Source of the DNA: Gordonia sp. OPL2
Lineage (GTDB): Bacteria > Actinomycetota > Actinomycetes > Mycobacteriales > Mycobacteriaceae
Assembly (NCBI RefSeq): GCF_003797825.1
Contig: NZ_RKME01000018.1
Coordinates: 48,383-112,382, forward strand
DNA: 64,000 nucleotides
Reading direction: 5' to 3'
In this document: one piece after another, positions 35,644 through 44,725 of the stretch
Numbering within the stretch: the stretch's first letter is position 1
Layout of the letters: each line of letters begins with the position of its first letter
Position numbers and translations under genes: made by a program
Notes under the pieces: generated by a model
Told to the model about the DNA's origin: nothing
Databases searched by the model: none
The model's input: the letters and a program-made list of their open reading frames with translations, nothing else

Positions 35644-36150
35644 TCACTGAGCGGATCGCAGCGCCGCGCGTCGGTCCTGCGCCTCCCGGAAGCGGCGTTG
35701 TTGGACGTCGGTGACCGGGACGAGTTGCGGGACCGGGTGCGGTCTGCCGTCGTCGTCGGTCGCCACCATGGTGAAGTAGCAGCTGTTGGTGTGCCGGCGT
35801 TCACCGGTGAGCACGTTCTCCGTGTCCACCCGGATGCCGACCTCCATCGACGTGCGTCCGGTGTAGTTGACCGACGCCGACAGGGTGAGGACCTCACCCA
35901 CCCGGATCGGCTCGCGGAAGATCACCCGGTCCACCGACAACGTGACGGCGTAACGCCGCGAGTATCTGCTCGCGCAGGCATATGCCACCTGGTCGAGCAG
36001 TTTGAGCAGCGTCCCGCCGTGCACGTTGCCGGCGAAGTTGGCCATGTCGGGTGTCATCAACAACGACATCGACAGACTGATCCGGTCGCCGCCGGAGTCG
36101 GCCCCGGTGTCGATCCGGGTCCCACCGCCGGTCTCCTCGGTGATCTCCAT
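35644..36150 (-). CDS. acyl-CoA thioesterase, hotdog fold
   Basis: A 168-residue hotdog-fold thioesterase. FAGNVHGGTLLKLLDQVAYACASRYS is the typical motif around the hot-dog helix, with the catalytic Asp in LLDQ, and EPIRVGEVLTLSASVNYTGRTSMEVGI follows. It resembles the YciA/BACH group that hydrolyses acyl-CoA esters. It is convergent with the exporter gene upstream on the plus strand. No partner in fatty-acid metabolism is adjacent. Confidence 0.9.
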   Translation of the reverse strand: MEITEETGGGTRIDTGADSGGDRISLSMSLLMTPDMANFAGNVHGGTLLKLLDQVAYACASRYSRRYAVTLSVDRVIFREPIRVGEVLTLSASVNYTGRTSMEVGIRVDTENVLTGERRHTNSCYFTMVATDDDGRPHPVPQLVPVTDVQQRRFREAQDRRAALRSAQ

Positions 36151-36240
36151 CCGCTGCTCCCGTCGACTGAGTGAGGTGATCGCACATCACCTTGTCAGCT
36201 ACCGACGGGTTGTGCCGGGGAGTCGGGGAGAGGGAACCGG

Positions 36241-36975
36241 TCAGCGCCGCGGCGGCTCCGCGAGACCCTGGGCGAGTCCGACGCCGGCACCGACCCCCGC
36301 GCCGATGGCGGTGAACGGCGCAGCGGTCACGGCCGCACCGATGGCGGCTCCGGCGACCGGACCGACGACGAGGCCCGCCGGCAGGAAGGGGACGCCCGCG
36401 ACAAGTCCGGCGACACCGCCGACCACCCCGCCGGCGGCCGCCAGCGGCGCGCCGATGGTACCCGTGGCCACCGCGGCGCCGGTGGCTGCGCCGGCGACGG
36501 TCGCCGCGGCCACCCGATCCGAGCGGGCCGGGTCGAGCCCGACGGAATCACCGACGGTCGCGATCTGAGCCTCGGCCCCGGCGGCTGCGTCATTGACCTG
36601 GTCGGTCTGCTCGGCGGGCAACCACTGGGGGGCCGGCGCCTGCACATCTCCGATGCGAACGGTGCCGGTCGGCGGTGCGATGGGCCGGACCGGTGCCGCA
36701 GGCGTCGGGGCGTGCAGCGCGCCGAAGTCGACCGGCTGCAGGGAGCGCCCCTGGGGTAGTGGACGTGTCCCCGGTCCGACGCGGTTCGCGTCGGCGTCGG
36801 CGTGGTCGGCGACGGGACGTGCTGCGTCGTACCGATGATCGGTGCCCGACGCCGCCGAGGCGATGCCGGCTCCGGCGAACGCCAGGACGGCGGGTGCCGA
36901 CCCGGCGGCCACCCAGGTCGCCATCCGCGATCGCCGTTGCGGCGCGCGATGACGACCGTGCGTGCGTGTGCTCAC
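36241..36975 (-). CDS. secreted or membrane-anchored Ala/Gly/Pro-rich protein
   Basis: A 244-residue protein from GTG 36975 behind CGGAGG. A basic start (STRTHGRHRAPQRRSR) leads into a hydrophobic stretch at about 20-42 ending in IASAASG, a likely signal peptide. A Pro-rich linker follows. The C-terminal third (about 150-235) is almost only Ala, Gly, Val and Pro in repeated GAA, GAP and GGV patterns, like glycine-zipper or pore-like membrane segments. I recognise no family. An envelope location is likely. Confidence 0.6.
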   Translation of the reverse strand: MSTRTHGRHRAPQRRSRMATWVAAGSAPAVLAFAGAGIASAASGTDHRYDAARPVADHADADANRVGPGTRPLPQGRSLQPVDFGALHAPTPAAPVRPIAPPTGTVRIGDVQAPAPQWLPAEQTDQVNDAAAGAEAQIATVGDSVGLDPARSDRVAAATVAGAATGAAVATGTIGAPLAAAGGVVGGVAGLVAGVPFLPAGLVVGPVAGAAIGAAVTAAPFTAIGAGVGAGVGLAQGLAEPPRR

Positions 36976-37106
36976 GAGTACCTCCGTTGTTGAACGTGTT
37001 GCTCTGGCATACGGGGTTCGCGTGGGGGAGATCACCGGATGGGTCGTGCGGTGTTGGGCGGTCGGTCGTCGGCGGTGTGGAACGCCGGGTGTGTGAAGAT
37101 GTCCGA

Positions 37107-38318
37107 ATGCTGCTGCTCGCCGAGGCCACGACGGCGCCGGACACCGCGATCATCTCGCTGTTCTGGGTCACACTGGCCGTGGCGCTCTCGCCGATTCTCG
37201 CCAAGGCGTTGCGCGGTTACGTGCCCGATGTGGTGGTGCTGCTCGTGTTCGGAATGGTCCTCGGACCGTTCCTGCTGGACTGGGCGGATCCGGACGCGCT
37301 GGAACTCCTCGGGCAACTCGGCCTCGGGATGCTGTTCCTGCTGGCCGGTTACGAGCTCGACCCGAAGCTGCTCGGGGGCAGGTCCGGGCGCGTTGCGCGC
37401 TTGACGTGGGTGGCGAGTCTGGCTCTCGCCCTGGGAATCGTCACGCTGATCGCGTCGACGGCGGATTTCACCGCGCGGATCGCGGTCGCCATCGCCGTCA
37501 CGTCGACGGCTCTGGGCACGCTCCTGCCGATCATCAAACAGCTCGGTCTCCTGGACAAGCCGCTGGGCCGAGCGGTGATGGCCAACGGTGCGGTCGGTGA
37601 GCTCGGTCCGATCCTGGCGATGTCGCTGCTGCTGACGAGCCGGAGTGTGGGAGCCGCTCTCGTGGTCGTCGCGCTCTTCGTCGTCGCGGCGGTCTTGATC
37701 TGGCTCGTGCCACAGCGAATGTTGACGAACATCCCCGGACTCGGTCGTGCGTTGGCCGGCATGGGTGGCGGGACGACGCAGTTGCCGGTCCGGATCGTCC
37801 TGTTGCTGTTGCTGGCGCTGATGGCCGTCGCCGCGGAGTTCGGGCTCGACGTCGTCCTGGGAGCGTTCGCGGCCGGGGCGATCCTGCGCAGGCTGATCGG
37901 TCCCGAACATCCGCAGATGGGCGGTTCGCTGGATGTCATCGGCTACGGCGTGTTCATCCCGATCTTCTTCGTGACCTCGGGGATGGGGATCGATGTGGAC
38001 GCCGTGATCGGCCATCCGTTGATGTGGGTGGTGCTCGTCGTCGGCATCGCCGTCGCGCGCGGGCTACCGGTGTGGCTCAGCGAGAGGTTCGTCTCGCACG
38101 GGGCGAACCTGTCGGCTGAGCCCGAGCGCGTCCAGTTGGCGCTCTACGCAGCCACCGGGCTCCCCATCATCGTGGCGGTGACGCAGTTCGCGACCGAGGC
38201 CGGACTGATGTCGAACGATCTGGCATCGACTCTGGTCGCGGCGGGCGCCACGACGGTGTTGTTGTTCCCGATGATCGCGCGCCTGATCGGTTCGCGCGCC
38301 GGGACGGTCCGTGCCTGA
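37107..38318 (+). CDS. CPA2-type cation/proton antiporter
   Basis: A 403-residue membrane protein with about 12 helices from ATG 37107. It belongs to the Na+/H+ exchanger (KefB/NapA-like) family: LGLGMLFLLAGYELDPKLL, VAIAVTSTALGTLLPIIKQLG and GLDVVLGAFAAGAILRR are characteristic, and FIPIFFVTSGMGIDVD forms the core motif. It lacks the C-terminal TrkA-N domain of Kef potassium systems. It probably exchanges sodium or potassium for protons. It ends 43 bases before a large hairpin. Confidence 0.88.
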   Translation: MLLLAEATTAPDTAIISLFWVTLAVALSPILAKALRGYVPDVVVLLVFGMVLGPFLLDWADPDALELLGQLGLGMLFLLAGYELDPKLLGGRSGRVARLTWVASLALALGIVTLIASTADFTARIAVAIAVTSTALGTLLPIIKQLGLLDKPLGRAVMANGAVGELGPILAMSLLLTSRSVGAALVVVALFVVAAVLIWLVPQRMLTNIPGLGRALAGMGGGTTQLPVRIVLLLLLALMAVAAEFGLDVVLGAFAAGAILRRLIGPEHPQMGGSLDVIGYGVFIPIFFVTSGMGIDVDAVIGHPLMWVVLVVGIAVARGLPVWLSERFVSHGANLSAEPERVQLALYAATGLPIIVAVTQFATEAGLMSNDLASTLVAAGATTVLLFPMIARLIGSRAGTVRA

Positions 38319-38360
38319 CGTCCGCGGCCGCAACGGCGCATAGAGGGGCACAGACGACGA

Positions 38361-38402
38361 ACGCCGGGCCGACGCGTCAGTACTGACGCGAGGGCCCGGC
38401 GT
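38361..38402. terminator. long bidirectional hairpin
   Basis: ACGCCGGGCC and GGCCCGGCGT form the outer stem; GCGTCAGT and ACTGACGC form an inner stem with no loop between. The two stems are almost continuous. It lies between convergent antiporter and Rpf-domain genes and serves both as terminator. Confidence 0.7.
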
Positions 38403-38424
38403 CCGCCGGTGTCGGTGAACCGAC

Positions 38425-38748
38425 TCAGAGGTTGGAGCCGCAGACCGGCCACGCGCCCGGACCCTGGGTCGCGAGCACGTTCTCGGCGACGCGGATCTGC
38501 TCTTCACGCGAGGCGTTGGCCGGGTTGCCGCTGCCGCCGTTGGCCTCCCAGGTGCTCTGCGTGAACTGCAGGCCGCCGTAGAACCCGTTGCCGGTGTTGG
38601 TGGACCAGTTGCCACCGCTCTCGCACTGTGCGACGGCGTCCCAGTTGCCGGCCGCCGATGCGGTTCCGGCGAACGCTGCGAGCGGGGCCAGGGTCATCGC
38701 GCCGACGAGTCCGGCGCGCACTGCGAGCTTCTTCATGCTGATGGTCAT
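38425..38748 (-). CDS. resuscitation-promoting factor-like transglycosylase
   Basis: A 107-residue secreted protein from ATG 38748 behind AGGAGGAACG. A signal peptide (about 1-33, ending TASA) is followed directly by an Rpf catalytic domain. NWDAVAQCESGGNW contains the catalytic Glu43, and the two Cys (42 and near the C-terminus) should form the conserved disulphide. Rpf proteins cleave peptidoglycan and wake dormant Actinobacteria. It lacks LysM or DUF348 extensions, so it is a minimal RpfC/D/E-like form. The leader (38749-39024) is about 275 bases with no other gene. Confidence 0.9.
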   Translation of the reverse strand: MTISMKKLAVRAGLVGAMTLAPLAAFAGTASAAGNWDAVAQCESGGNWSTNTGNGFYGGLQFTQSTWEANGGSGNPANASREEQIRVAENVLATQGPGAWPVCGSNL

Positions 38749-39024
38749 CGTTCCTCCTATCGCCGCCCCGTAGCGGGCTGGGCAGCTGATCTTCGGACCG
38801 GTGGCGACCGTACAAGCTGATAACGGAAAGGTCACGTCACATCGATGACCTGCGGTATTGCTATCACGTGTGGATAACAGCGATATCATTCCTGTGAATT
38901 GCCTGCGCATCACGCAATTCCGCCGTAGATGTCGCGCTTTTCGCAATTCCTATTATGGTGACGAAGGACACACATTTCGTGTGCAGTGGATCACTGCTTC
39001 GGGCCGGACGACGCCGGTGGTGGA

Positions 39025-39663
39025 TCAGGCCAGTTCGGCACGGAGTCCGTCGTCGAGGGAGGCACGCACGAGGGCCGCGGCGAGGACTGCGGGCCGGCCG
39101 TCGGCGAGGCTGCCCAACTCCGCGGGAGTGTCGGGCAGGCCGAGGTCGGACGCCGCCGTCAGGGCCCGCTCGTCGAAGTAGGGCGAGACCCAGGTCCAGA
39201 CGTCCTGTACCTCGCGCAGGAACACGTCGGCCCCGACCGGGCCGATGCCGGTGAACTCCTGCAGGAGGCCCGCCGCCTGCGCGGTGTCGTGCCCGGATCG
39301 GTCCGCCAGCTCACGCAGGTCCCCGTGATACTCGTCCAGGACCCGTCGGGCGGCGTCACCGAGCCGGGTGGCCGTGCTCTCGTCGTAGCGGACGTAGTGT
39401 CCTCGCCCGAGTGCGTCCACGAGGTCCTGCCACGACGCATCGGCCATCTTCTGCGGCGTCCGGTGGTCGGAGGTGAACAGTTCGCGTGCCGCCGCGACCG
39501 CGATGTCGGCCGAGATGCGGGTGCTCAGCAGCAGCGACAGCACCAGAAGTTCGAACAACGGTGACGGGGTGTCCTTGAGCGTGATCCCGGCCTCGTCGGC
39601 GTAGGTACGCCCTGCGCGCTCGACAAGTGCCGTGGCGGTTCTCTGCTGGGCTCGGGTGCTCAC
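39025..39663 (-). CDS. HhH-GPD family DNA glycosylase-like protein
   Basis: A 212-residue helical protein from GTG 39663 behind GAGGAACCCG. It matches the endonuclease III superfamily. The helix-hairpin-helix reads LLQEFTGIGPVGADVFLRE near 135-153, and the N-terminal SPLFELLVLSLLLSTRISADIAV aligns with the first part of Nth-like domains. There is no C-terminal iron-sulfur cluster Cys set. The catalytic Lys/Asp expected after the hairpin is not certain: the sequence there reads VQDVWTWVSPYFDERAL. It may be a base-excision glycosylase or an inactive relative. Confidence 0.75.
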   Translation of the reverse strand: MSTRAQQRTATALVERAGRTYADEAGITLKDTPSPLFELLVLSLLLSTRISADIAVAAARELFTSDHRTPQKMADASWQDLVDALGRGHYVRYDESTATRLGDAARRVLDEYHGDLRELADRSGHDTAQAAGLLQEFTGIGPVGADVFLREVQDVWTWVSPYFDERALTAASDLGLPDTPAELGSLADGRPAVLAAALVRASLDDGLRAELA

Positions 39664-39780
39664 CGGGTTCCTCTCGTCGTCGGGGCGGCCGAGGAGTTGC
39701 GCCTCGACCGCAGTCGGAACCCGGGGGTACCCGACGACGAGACGATCAATCCCGGTGTCCCGGCGCGATGGCGGTGACTG

Positions 39781-39975
39781 TCAACAGCAGCGGGCCCCCG
39801 GATTGCGATCCTGGTCGGCATAGCGGTTGCGCCAGTAGTCGCGCTCGGACAGCATCGGCTCGCCCGGATGCGTCCGTGCCCGGTGCTCCACATAGCGGCG
39901 GTAGTCGTGGTCTCCCATCACGCTGCCCACGTACCAGGACACCGCGGCCACGCCCCGTCGCAGACCGTCGATCAT
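39781..39975 (-). CDS. YbdD/YjiX family small protein (CstA partner)
   Basis: A 64-residue protein of the YbdD/YjiX (DUF466) family, with SWYVGSVMGDHDYRRYVEHRA and the tail LSERDYWRNRYADQDRNPG. In E. coli the homologue is encoded just after cstA and is needed for pyruvate/peptide uptake by CstA/BtsT. Here its start overlaps the cstA stop by 4 bases, so the pair is coupled. It ends with a Cys-Cys pair. Its role in the transporter is supported by context. Confidence 0.88.
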   Translation of the reverse strand: MIDGLRRGVAAVSWYVGSVMGDHDYRRYVEHRARTHPGEPMLSERDYWRNRYADQDRNPGARCC

Positions 39976-42299
39976 GGTGACCTCGTATCGGATCCGCCCG
40001 CCGGCCCGTCATCGGTGCCCGCGCCCGGGGCCGACGTCGCTCCGGCGAGGTCCGCTCTGCTCGCCTCGTATTCGTCCCACTCTCGCTGAACCTGCTTCTC
40101 CGCAGGTGTGGCGATCAACCCCTTCGGTCCGAAGATGTGTGACGGAACCGGTTCGTCCTCGGTCGTCGGCAGACCGCGCTTGCGGATCGCCTGCACGCAG
40201 ATGTACGCGCCGACCACGGCGACGATCAGCACCAGCACGGCGAAGATGATCGACAGGGTGCCCTGGATGAAGGTGTTCCGGATGACGGCGTCGATCTCGT
40301 CGGCGGTCTTGGCCGTCTTGAAGGTGGTGAGACCCTGATCCCGGGCGTCGACGAACGCCCGGTGCTGCGCCCAGTAACCGATGGACGGATTGCTGGAGAA
40401 GATCTTCTGCCACGAGGCCGACATCGTGACGATCAGGTCCCACACGAGGGGAATACCGGAGACCCACGCCCACTTGACCTGTCCGCGTTTGACCAGCACG
40501 ACGGTCACCACGGTCAGCGCGACCGCGGCGAGGAGCTGGTTGGCGATGCCGAAGAGCGGGAACAAGGTGTTGATGCCGCCCAGCGGGTCGGTCACACCCA
40601 TCAGCAGGATCGAACCCCACCCGGCGCAGACGAGCAACGTGCACAACCAGGCGCCCGGACGCCACGACGGATCCTTGAAACGCTTGGCGCCGGGCAGGTT
40701 GCCGATCCCGTCCGACAGCATGAACCGCGCCACGCGGGTGCCGGCGTCGACCGTGGTCAGGATGAACAGTGCCTCGAACATGATCGCGAAGTGATACCAG
40801 AAGGACCGCAGCGATTCGCCGCCGATCGCGTCCTGCAGTGTGTCGGCCATGCCCATCGCAAGTGTGGGCGCGCCGCCGGTCTTCGAGACGATCGACGCCT
40901 CCTCGACTCCGTCGGCCGCCTGCTGGAAGTACTCCCCGGACACCGGCGGACCCGACAGGCCCAGGCCGTTGACGTAGTCGGCTGCGCCCTCCGGCGTACC
41001 GCCGGTGACCGCCTTCGGCGCGTTCATGCCGAAGTAGAGGTGCTGATCGAGGATGCACGCCGTGATGAGTGCCATGATCGCGACGAACGATTCGGTGAGC
41101 ATGCCGCCGTAGCCGATGATCCGGGCCTGGCCCTCCTTCGCGAGCATCTTCGGGGTGGTCCCCGAGGCGATGAGGGAGTGGAATCCGGAGAGCGCGCCGC
41201 AGGCGATGGTGATGAACAAGAACGGGAAGAGTGCGCCGGCGAAGGCGGGGCCCTGACCGTTCCAGGCGAAGTCACTGACCGCCGGTGCCTGCATGACCGG
41301 GCGGACCAGCAGGATCCCGAGTGCGAGCAACACGATGGTGCCGACCTTCATGAAGGTCGACAGGTAATCGCGCGGAGCGAGCAGCAACCACACCGGGAGG
41401 ACGGCGGCGGCGATGCCGTAGATGATGATCGCCCAGCTGAGAAAGACCGGCGACAGGCTGAACCAGTCGTGCCCCCACGATGATTCACCGACATAGCGTC
41501 CCGCGACGATCGCGGCGAGCAGCAGGACGACGCCGATCGCGGAGACCTCGGAGACCCGGCCCGGCCGCAGGTATCGCAGGTAGACGCCCATGAAGAGTGC
41601 GATGGGAATGGTCATCGCGATGGAGAACACGCCCCACGGACTCTCGGCCAGCGCGTTGACGACGACGAGCGCGAGCACGGCGATCAGGATGATCATGATG
41701 ACGAAGACCGCGACGATGGCCGCCGTCCCGCCGACGGCACCGAGTTCGTCGCGCGCCATCTGACCCAGACTGCGCCCGCGACGCCGCGTCGAGATCGACA
41801 GCACCAGGTAGTCCTGCACACATCCGGCGAGGACGGCACCGACGATGATCCAGATGGTGCCCGGCAGATAACCCATCTGGGCGGCCAGCACGGGGCCGAC
41901 GAGCGGTCCGGCCCCGGCGATCGCCGCGAAGTGATGACCGAAGAGCACCCGACGGTCGGTGGGCATGTAGTCGCGCGAGTTGTCGAGGACCTCGGCCGGC
42001 GTCGCGTGGTCGTCGCGCGGCTTGACGACCTTCATCTCGATCAACCGGGCGTAGAACCGGTAGGCGATGACGTAGGTGCAGACCGCGGCGAGGACGAACC
42101 AGACCGCGTTCACCGTCTCCCCGCGGACGAAGGCGACGATCGCCCATGAAATGGCGCCGATCAGACCGATCACCGCGAAGAGGATCTTCTTCGGCGTGGT
42201 CATCGGGGAGCGGTCGATGATCGCCACAGGTGGTGCATCCGGGTCGGTTCTGACGAACTCGATGTTCGGGTCGCCCGCGCGTTCGTCGGTAATCGTCAT
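39972..42299 (-). CDS. cstA: carbon starvation protein CstA
   Basis: A 775-residue membrane transporter from ATG 42299. It has about 16-18 hydrophobic segments, the CstA signatures VLFGHHFAAIAGAGPLVGPVLA and GTIWIIVGAVLAGCVQDY, and the C-terminal domain FPLFGIANQLLAAVAL. CstA and BtsT take up pyruvate or peptides during carbon limitation. The C-terminal tail (about 715-775) is charged and cytoplasmic. A CRP-like box lies about 25 bases upstream of the start. The YbdD partner follows with a 4-base overlap. Confidence 0.95.
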   Translation of the reverse strand: MTITDERAGDPNIEFVRTDPDAPPVAIIDRSPMTTPKKILFAVIGLIGAISWAIVAFVRGETVNAVWFVLAAVCTYVIAYRFYARLIEMKVVKPRDDHATPAEVLDNSRDYMPTDRRVLFGHHFAAIAGAGPLVGPVLAAQMGYLPGTIWIIVGAVLAGCVQDYLVLSISTRRRGRSLGQMARDELGAVGGTAAIVAVFVIMIILIAVLALVVVNALAESPWGVFSIAMTIPIALFMGVYLRYLRPGRVSEVSAIGVVLLLAAIVAGRYVGESSWGHDWFSLSPVFLSWAIIIYGIAAAVLPVWLLLAPRDYLSTFMKVGTIVLLALGILLVRPVMQAPAVSDFAWNGQGPAFAGALFPFLFITIACGALSGFHSLIASGTTPKMLAKEGQARIIGYGGMLTESFVAIMALITACILDQHLYFGMNAPKAVTGGTPEGAADYVNGLGLSGPPVSGEYFQQAADGVEEASIVSKTGGAPTLAMGMADTLQDAIGGESLRSFWYHFAIMFEALFILTTVDAGTRVARFMLSDGIGNLPGAKRFKDPSWRPGAWLCTLLVCAGWGSILLMGVTDPLGGINTLFPLFGIANQLLAAVALTVVTVVLVKRGQVKWAWVSGIPLVWDLIVTMSASWQKIFSSNPSIGYWAQHRAFVDARDQGLTTFKTAKTADEIDAVIRNTFIQGTLSIIFAVLVLIVAVVGAYICVQAIRKRGLPTTEDEPVPSHIFGPKGLIATPAEKQVQREWDEYEASRADLAGATSAPGAGTDDGPAGGSDTRSP

Positions 42300-42323
42300 C
42301 AGCGCAACCTTCCTCGTGGCGAG

Positions 42324-42339
42324 TGTGGCCCGCGTCACT
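42324..42339 (-). promoter_or_regulatory. possible CRP/GlxR box upstream of cstA
   Basis: TGTGGCCCGCGTCACT has the TGTG-N8-CACA spacing with one mismatch. In E. coli, cstA is activated by CRP, and Actinobacteria use GlxR/CRP homologues with the same box. The match is short and could be chance. Confidence 0.3.
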
Positions 42340-42410
42340 ATACATCTCGCCTCTCGGCAGGGACGTGGGGGACATTGAAACGAGACGAACCCTCCGGCAG
42401 TCTGGGCGGT

Positions 42411-44714
42411 ATGTCGAGCACTGCGCCCTCGGGTGGTCCAGACGAACGTGATGGGCGGGCGCCGATCGCGCTCGATGGACCGATCGGGCATCGGCGGCGC
42501 GCACAGGAGATCGTCGCCGGATGCACCGTCGCGGAGAAGGCCTCCCTGACGTCGGGGGCCTCGTTCTGGCATACGGTCGGGCTGCCCGATGCCGGAGTCG
42601 AGTCGGTGATGATGACCGACGGCCCGCATGGGATCCGCAAGCAGAGTGGGGACGCGGATGCGCTGGGACTGAACGATTCCGTTGCAGCCGTGTGTTTTCC
42701 GCCGGCAGTGGCGATGGCGTCGTCCTTTGACCCGGATCTGGTCGAACTCGTCGGTGACGCGATCGGGACCGAGTGCGTCGCCGAGGGTGTGGGGGTGATC
42801 CTCGGCCCGGGGATCAACATCAAGAGGTCACCGCTGGGCGGCCGGAACTTCGAGTACCTTTCCGAGGATCCGTTTCTCACCGGCCGGATCGGGGCGGCCC
42901 TGGTGCGGGGTGTGCAGCGGCACGGGATCGGTACGTCGGTCAAGCATTTCGCCGTCAACAACCAGGAACACGAACGGCTCCGGGTCAGTGCCGACGTCGA
43001 CGACCGCCCCCTGCACGAGATCTACCTCCGCGCGTTCGAGCACATCGTCCGGACCGAACAGCCGTGGACGGTCATGGCGGCCTACAACAAGATCAACGGC
43101 GTCTACGCGACCCAGAATGCGTGGCTGTTGACCGAGACCCTGCGCGACCGATGGGATTTCGACGGCCTGGTGGTGTCCGACTGGATGGCCGTCGACGACC
43201 GGGTCGCGGCTCTCGCGGCGGGTCTGGACCTCGAGATGCCCTCGAGCGGGGACATCGGACCCGGTGCGGTGCGCGATGCCGTCGCCGACGGACGCGTCCC
43301 TGCGGAGCTGCTCGACGAGTCGGCGACCCGCGTCGTCGAGCTCGCGCTCGCGTCCGCCCAGGCGGCCGATCCCGACGCCTCCTACGACCGCGATGCCCAC
43401 CACCGACTGGCCCGCGACGTGGCACGCCGATGTGCGGTGTTGCTGCGCAACGACGAGGTCGACGCAGCCGGTGCGCTCCTGCCGCTGTCGCCGTCGACGT
43501 CGGTGGCCGTCATCGGTGAGTTCGCTCGGACGCCGCGCATCCAGGGTGGCGGCAGTTCACGGATCAATCCGTTCCGGGTCGACGTCGCGCTCGACGAGAT
43601 GGCCGAGATCGCGGACGCGGACACGATCGAGTTCGCGCCCGGATTCCTCATCGGCGCAACGGAACCCGATCCGCGTCTGGTCGACGAGGCTGTCGCGGCC
43701 GCGCGTCGTGCCGATGTCGCGGTGGTGTTCGTCGGGCTCGGCGACGACGACGAGTCCGAGGGCTTCGACCGGACCGACTGGGCTCTGCCCGCCCCGCAGA
43801 TCGATCTGGTGGTCCGGGTTCTCGAGGCCAATCCACGCACCGTCGTGGTGGTGTCCAACGGGGGTGTCGTCGACCTCGCCGAAGTGGACACGGCGCCGGC
43901 GATCCTGGAGGCGTGGCTGCTCGGACAGGCCGGCGGCGGCGCGATCGCCGACATCCTCTACGGTCTGGCCGACCCGTCGGGTCGTCTCGCCGAGACGATC
44001 CCGATGCGCCTCGAGGACAGCCCCGCATTCCTGGACTTCGGTGACGAGCACCTCCATGTGCGCTACGGCGAGGGGGTTTTCGTGGGCTACCGCTGGTATG
44101 ACGCCCGCAGGCTCACCGTGCGATACCCGTTCGGACACGGCTTGTCCTACACCACCTTCGAGTTCGCCGATCTCCGGGTGGACACCACCGACGACGGTGT
44201 GCGGGTCGAGATGACGGTCCGCAACACCGGCGATCGACCGGGGCGGGCGGTCGCACAGGTCTACATCGGGCACGTCTCCTCGGCGGTCGCGCGTGCACCG
44301 CGTGAGCTGGCGGGCATCGGGATCGCCGATCTGGAGCCCGCCGAGAGCAGGCGGATCGCCGTCGACGTGCCGAGAAGCGAACTCGCCTACTGGGACCGGT
44401 CGGTCGACGACTGGGTTGTCGAAGGTGGCGACCACCGTGTCGAGGTCGGCGCATCGAGTCGCGACATCCGCCTGACGACGACGGTGCGGATCGCCGGCGA
44501 TGCGCGTGACCAACCGCTCAACCCGTCGTCGACGTTGGGTGAGATCCTCGATCACCCCACCGCGGGCCCGCGACTCCGGGCACGCATCGCCGCGACGATG
44601 GGGGTCGACGACCTCGATCCGACGATGCTGATGATGGTGTCGTCGTTCCCGCTCGGCCGGGTGGCGCCGATGTTGGGTCTGGACGCCGACTCGGTCCTCG
44701 CCGAACTGGCGTGA
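42411..44714 (+). CDS. glycoside hydrolase family 3 beta-glucosidase
   Basis: A 767-residue exo-glycosidase from ATG 42411; a TTG 12 codons upstream is an alternative. The N-terminal TIM barrel contains MTDGPHGIR and VKHFAVNNQE; the catalytic nucleophile is the Asp in GLVVSDWMAVDD (residue 257). The alpha/beta sandwich domain carries the GGGSSRINP and GLGDDDESEGFDR segments. A fibronectin-III-like domain (about 560-660) and a C-terminal extension follow. There is no signal peptide, so it acts in the cytoplasm on imported beta-glucosides. No sugar transporter is adjacent. Confidence 0.93.
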   Translation: MSSTAPSGGPDERDGRAPIALDGPIGHRRRAQEIVAGCTVAEKASLTSGASFWHTVGLPDAGVESVMMTDGPHGIRKQSGDADALGLNDSVAAVCFPPAVAMASSFDPDLVELVGDAIGTECVAEGVGVILGPGINIKRSPLGGRNFEYLSEDPFLTGRIGAALVRGVQRHGIGTSVKHFAVNNQEHERLRVSADVDDRPLHEIYLRAFEHIVRTEQPWTVMAAYNKINGVYATQNAWLLTETLRDRWDFDGLVVSDWMAVDDRVAALAAGLDLEMPSSGDIGPGAVRDAVADGRVPAELLDESATRVVELALASAQAADPDASYDRDAHHRLARDVARRCAVLLRNDEVDAAGALLPLSPSTSVAVIGEFARTPRIQGGGSSRINPFRVDVALDEMAEIADADTIEFAPGFLIGATEPDPRLVDEAVAAARRADVAVVFVGLGDDDESEGFDRTDWALPAPQIDLVVRVLEANPRTVVVVSNGGVVDLAEVDTAPAILEAWLLGQAGGGAIADILYGLADPSGRLAETIPMRLEDSPAFLDFGDEHLHVRYGEGVFVGYRWYDARRLTVRYPFGHGLSYTTFEFADLRVDTTDDGVRVEMTVRNTGDRPGRAVAQVYIGHVSSAVARAPRELAGIGIADLEPAESRRIAVDVPRSELAYWDRSVDDWVVEGGDHRVEVGASSRDIRLTTTVRIAGDARDQPLNPSSTLGEILDHPTAGPRLRARIAATMGVDDLDPTMLMMVSSFPLGRVAPMLGLDADSVLAELA

Positions 44715-44725
44715 TGTGGTGCGCG

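Noticed and set aside
38749..39024. ydaO (c-di-AMP) riboswitch upstream of the rpf-like gene
   Set aside because: The minus-strand leader has CCGAA, CAGCT and a CTACGGGGCGG run that recall the 3' part of ydaO, and rpf genes often carry this switch, but the GGGGAACC and GGGGTGAA parts are absent and the span is too short. An Infernal run would decide.
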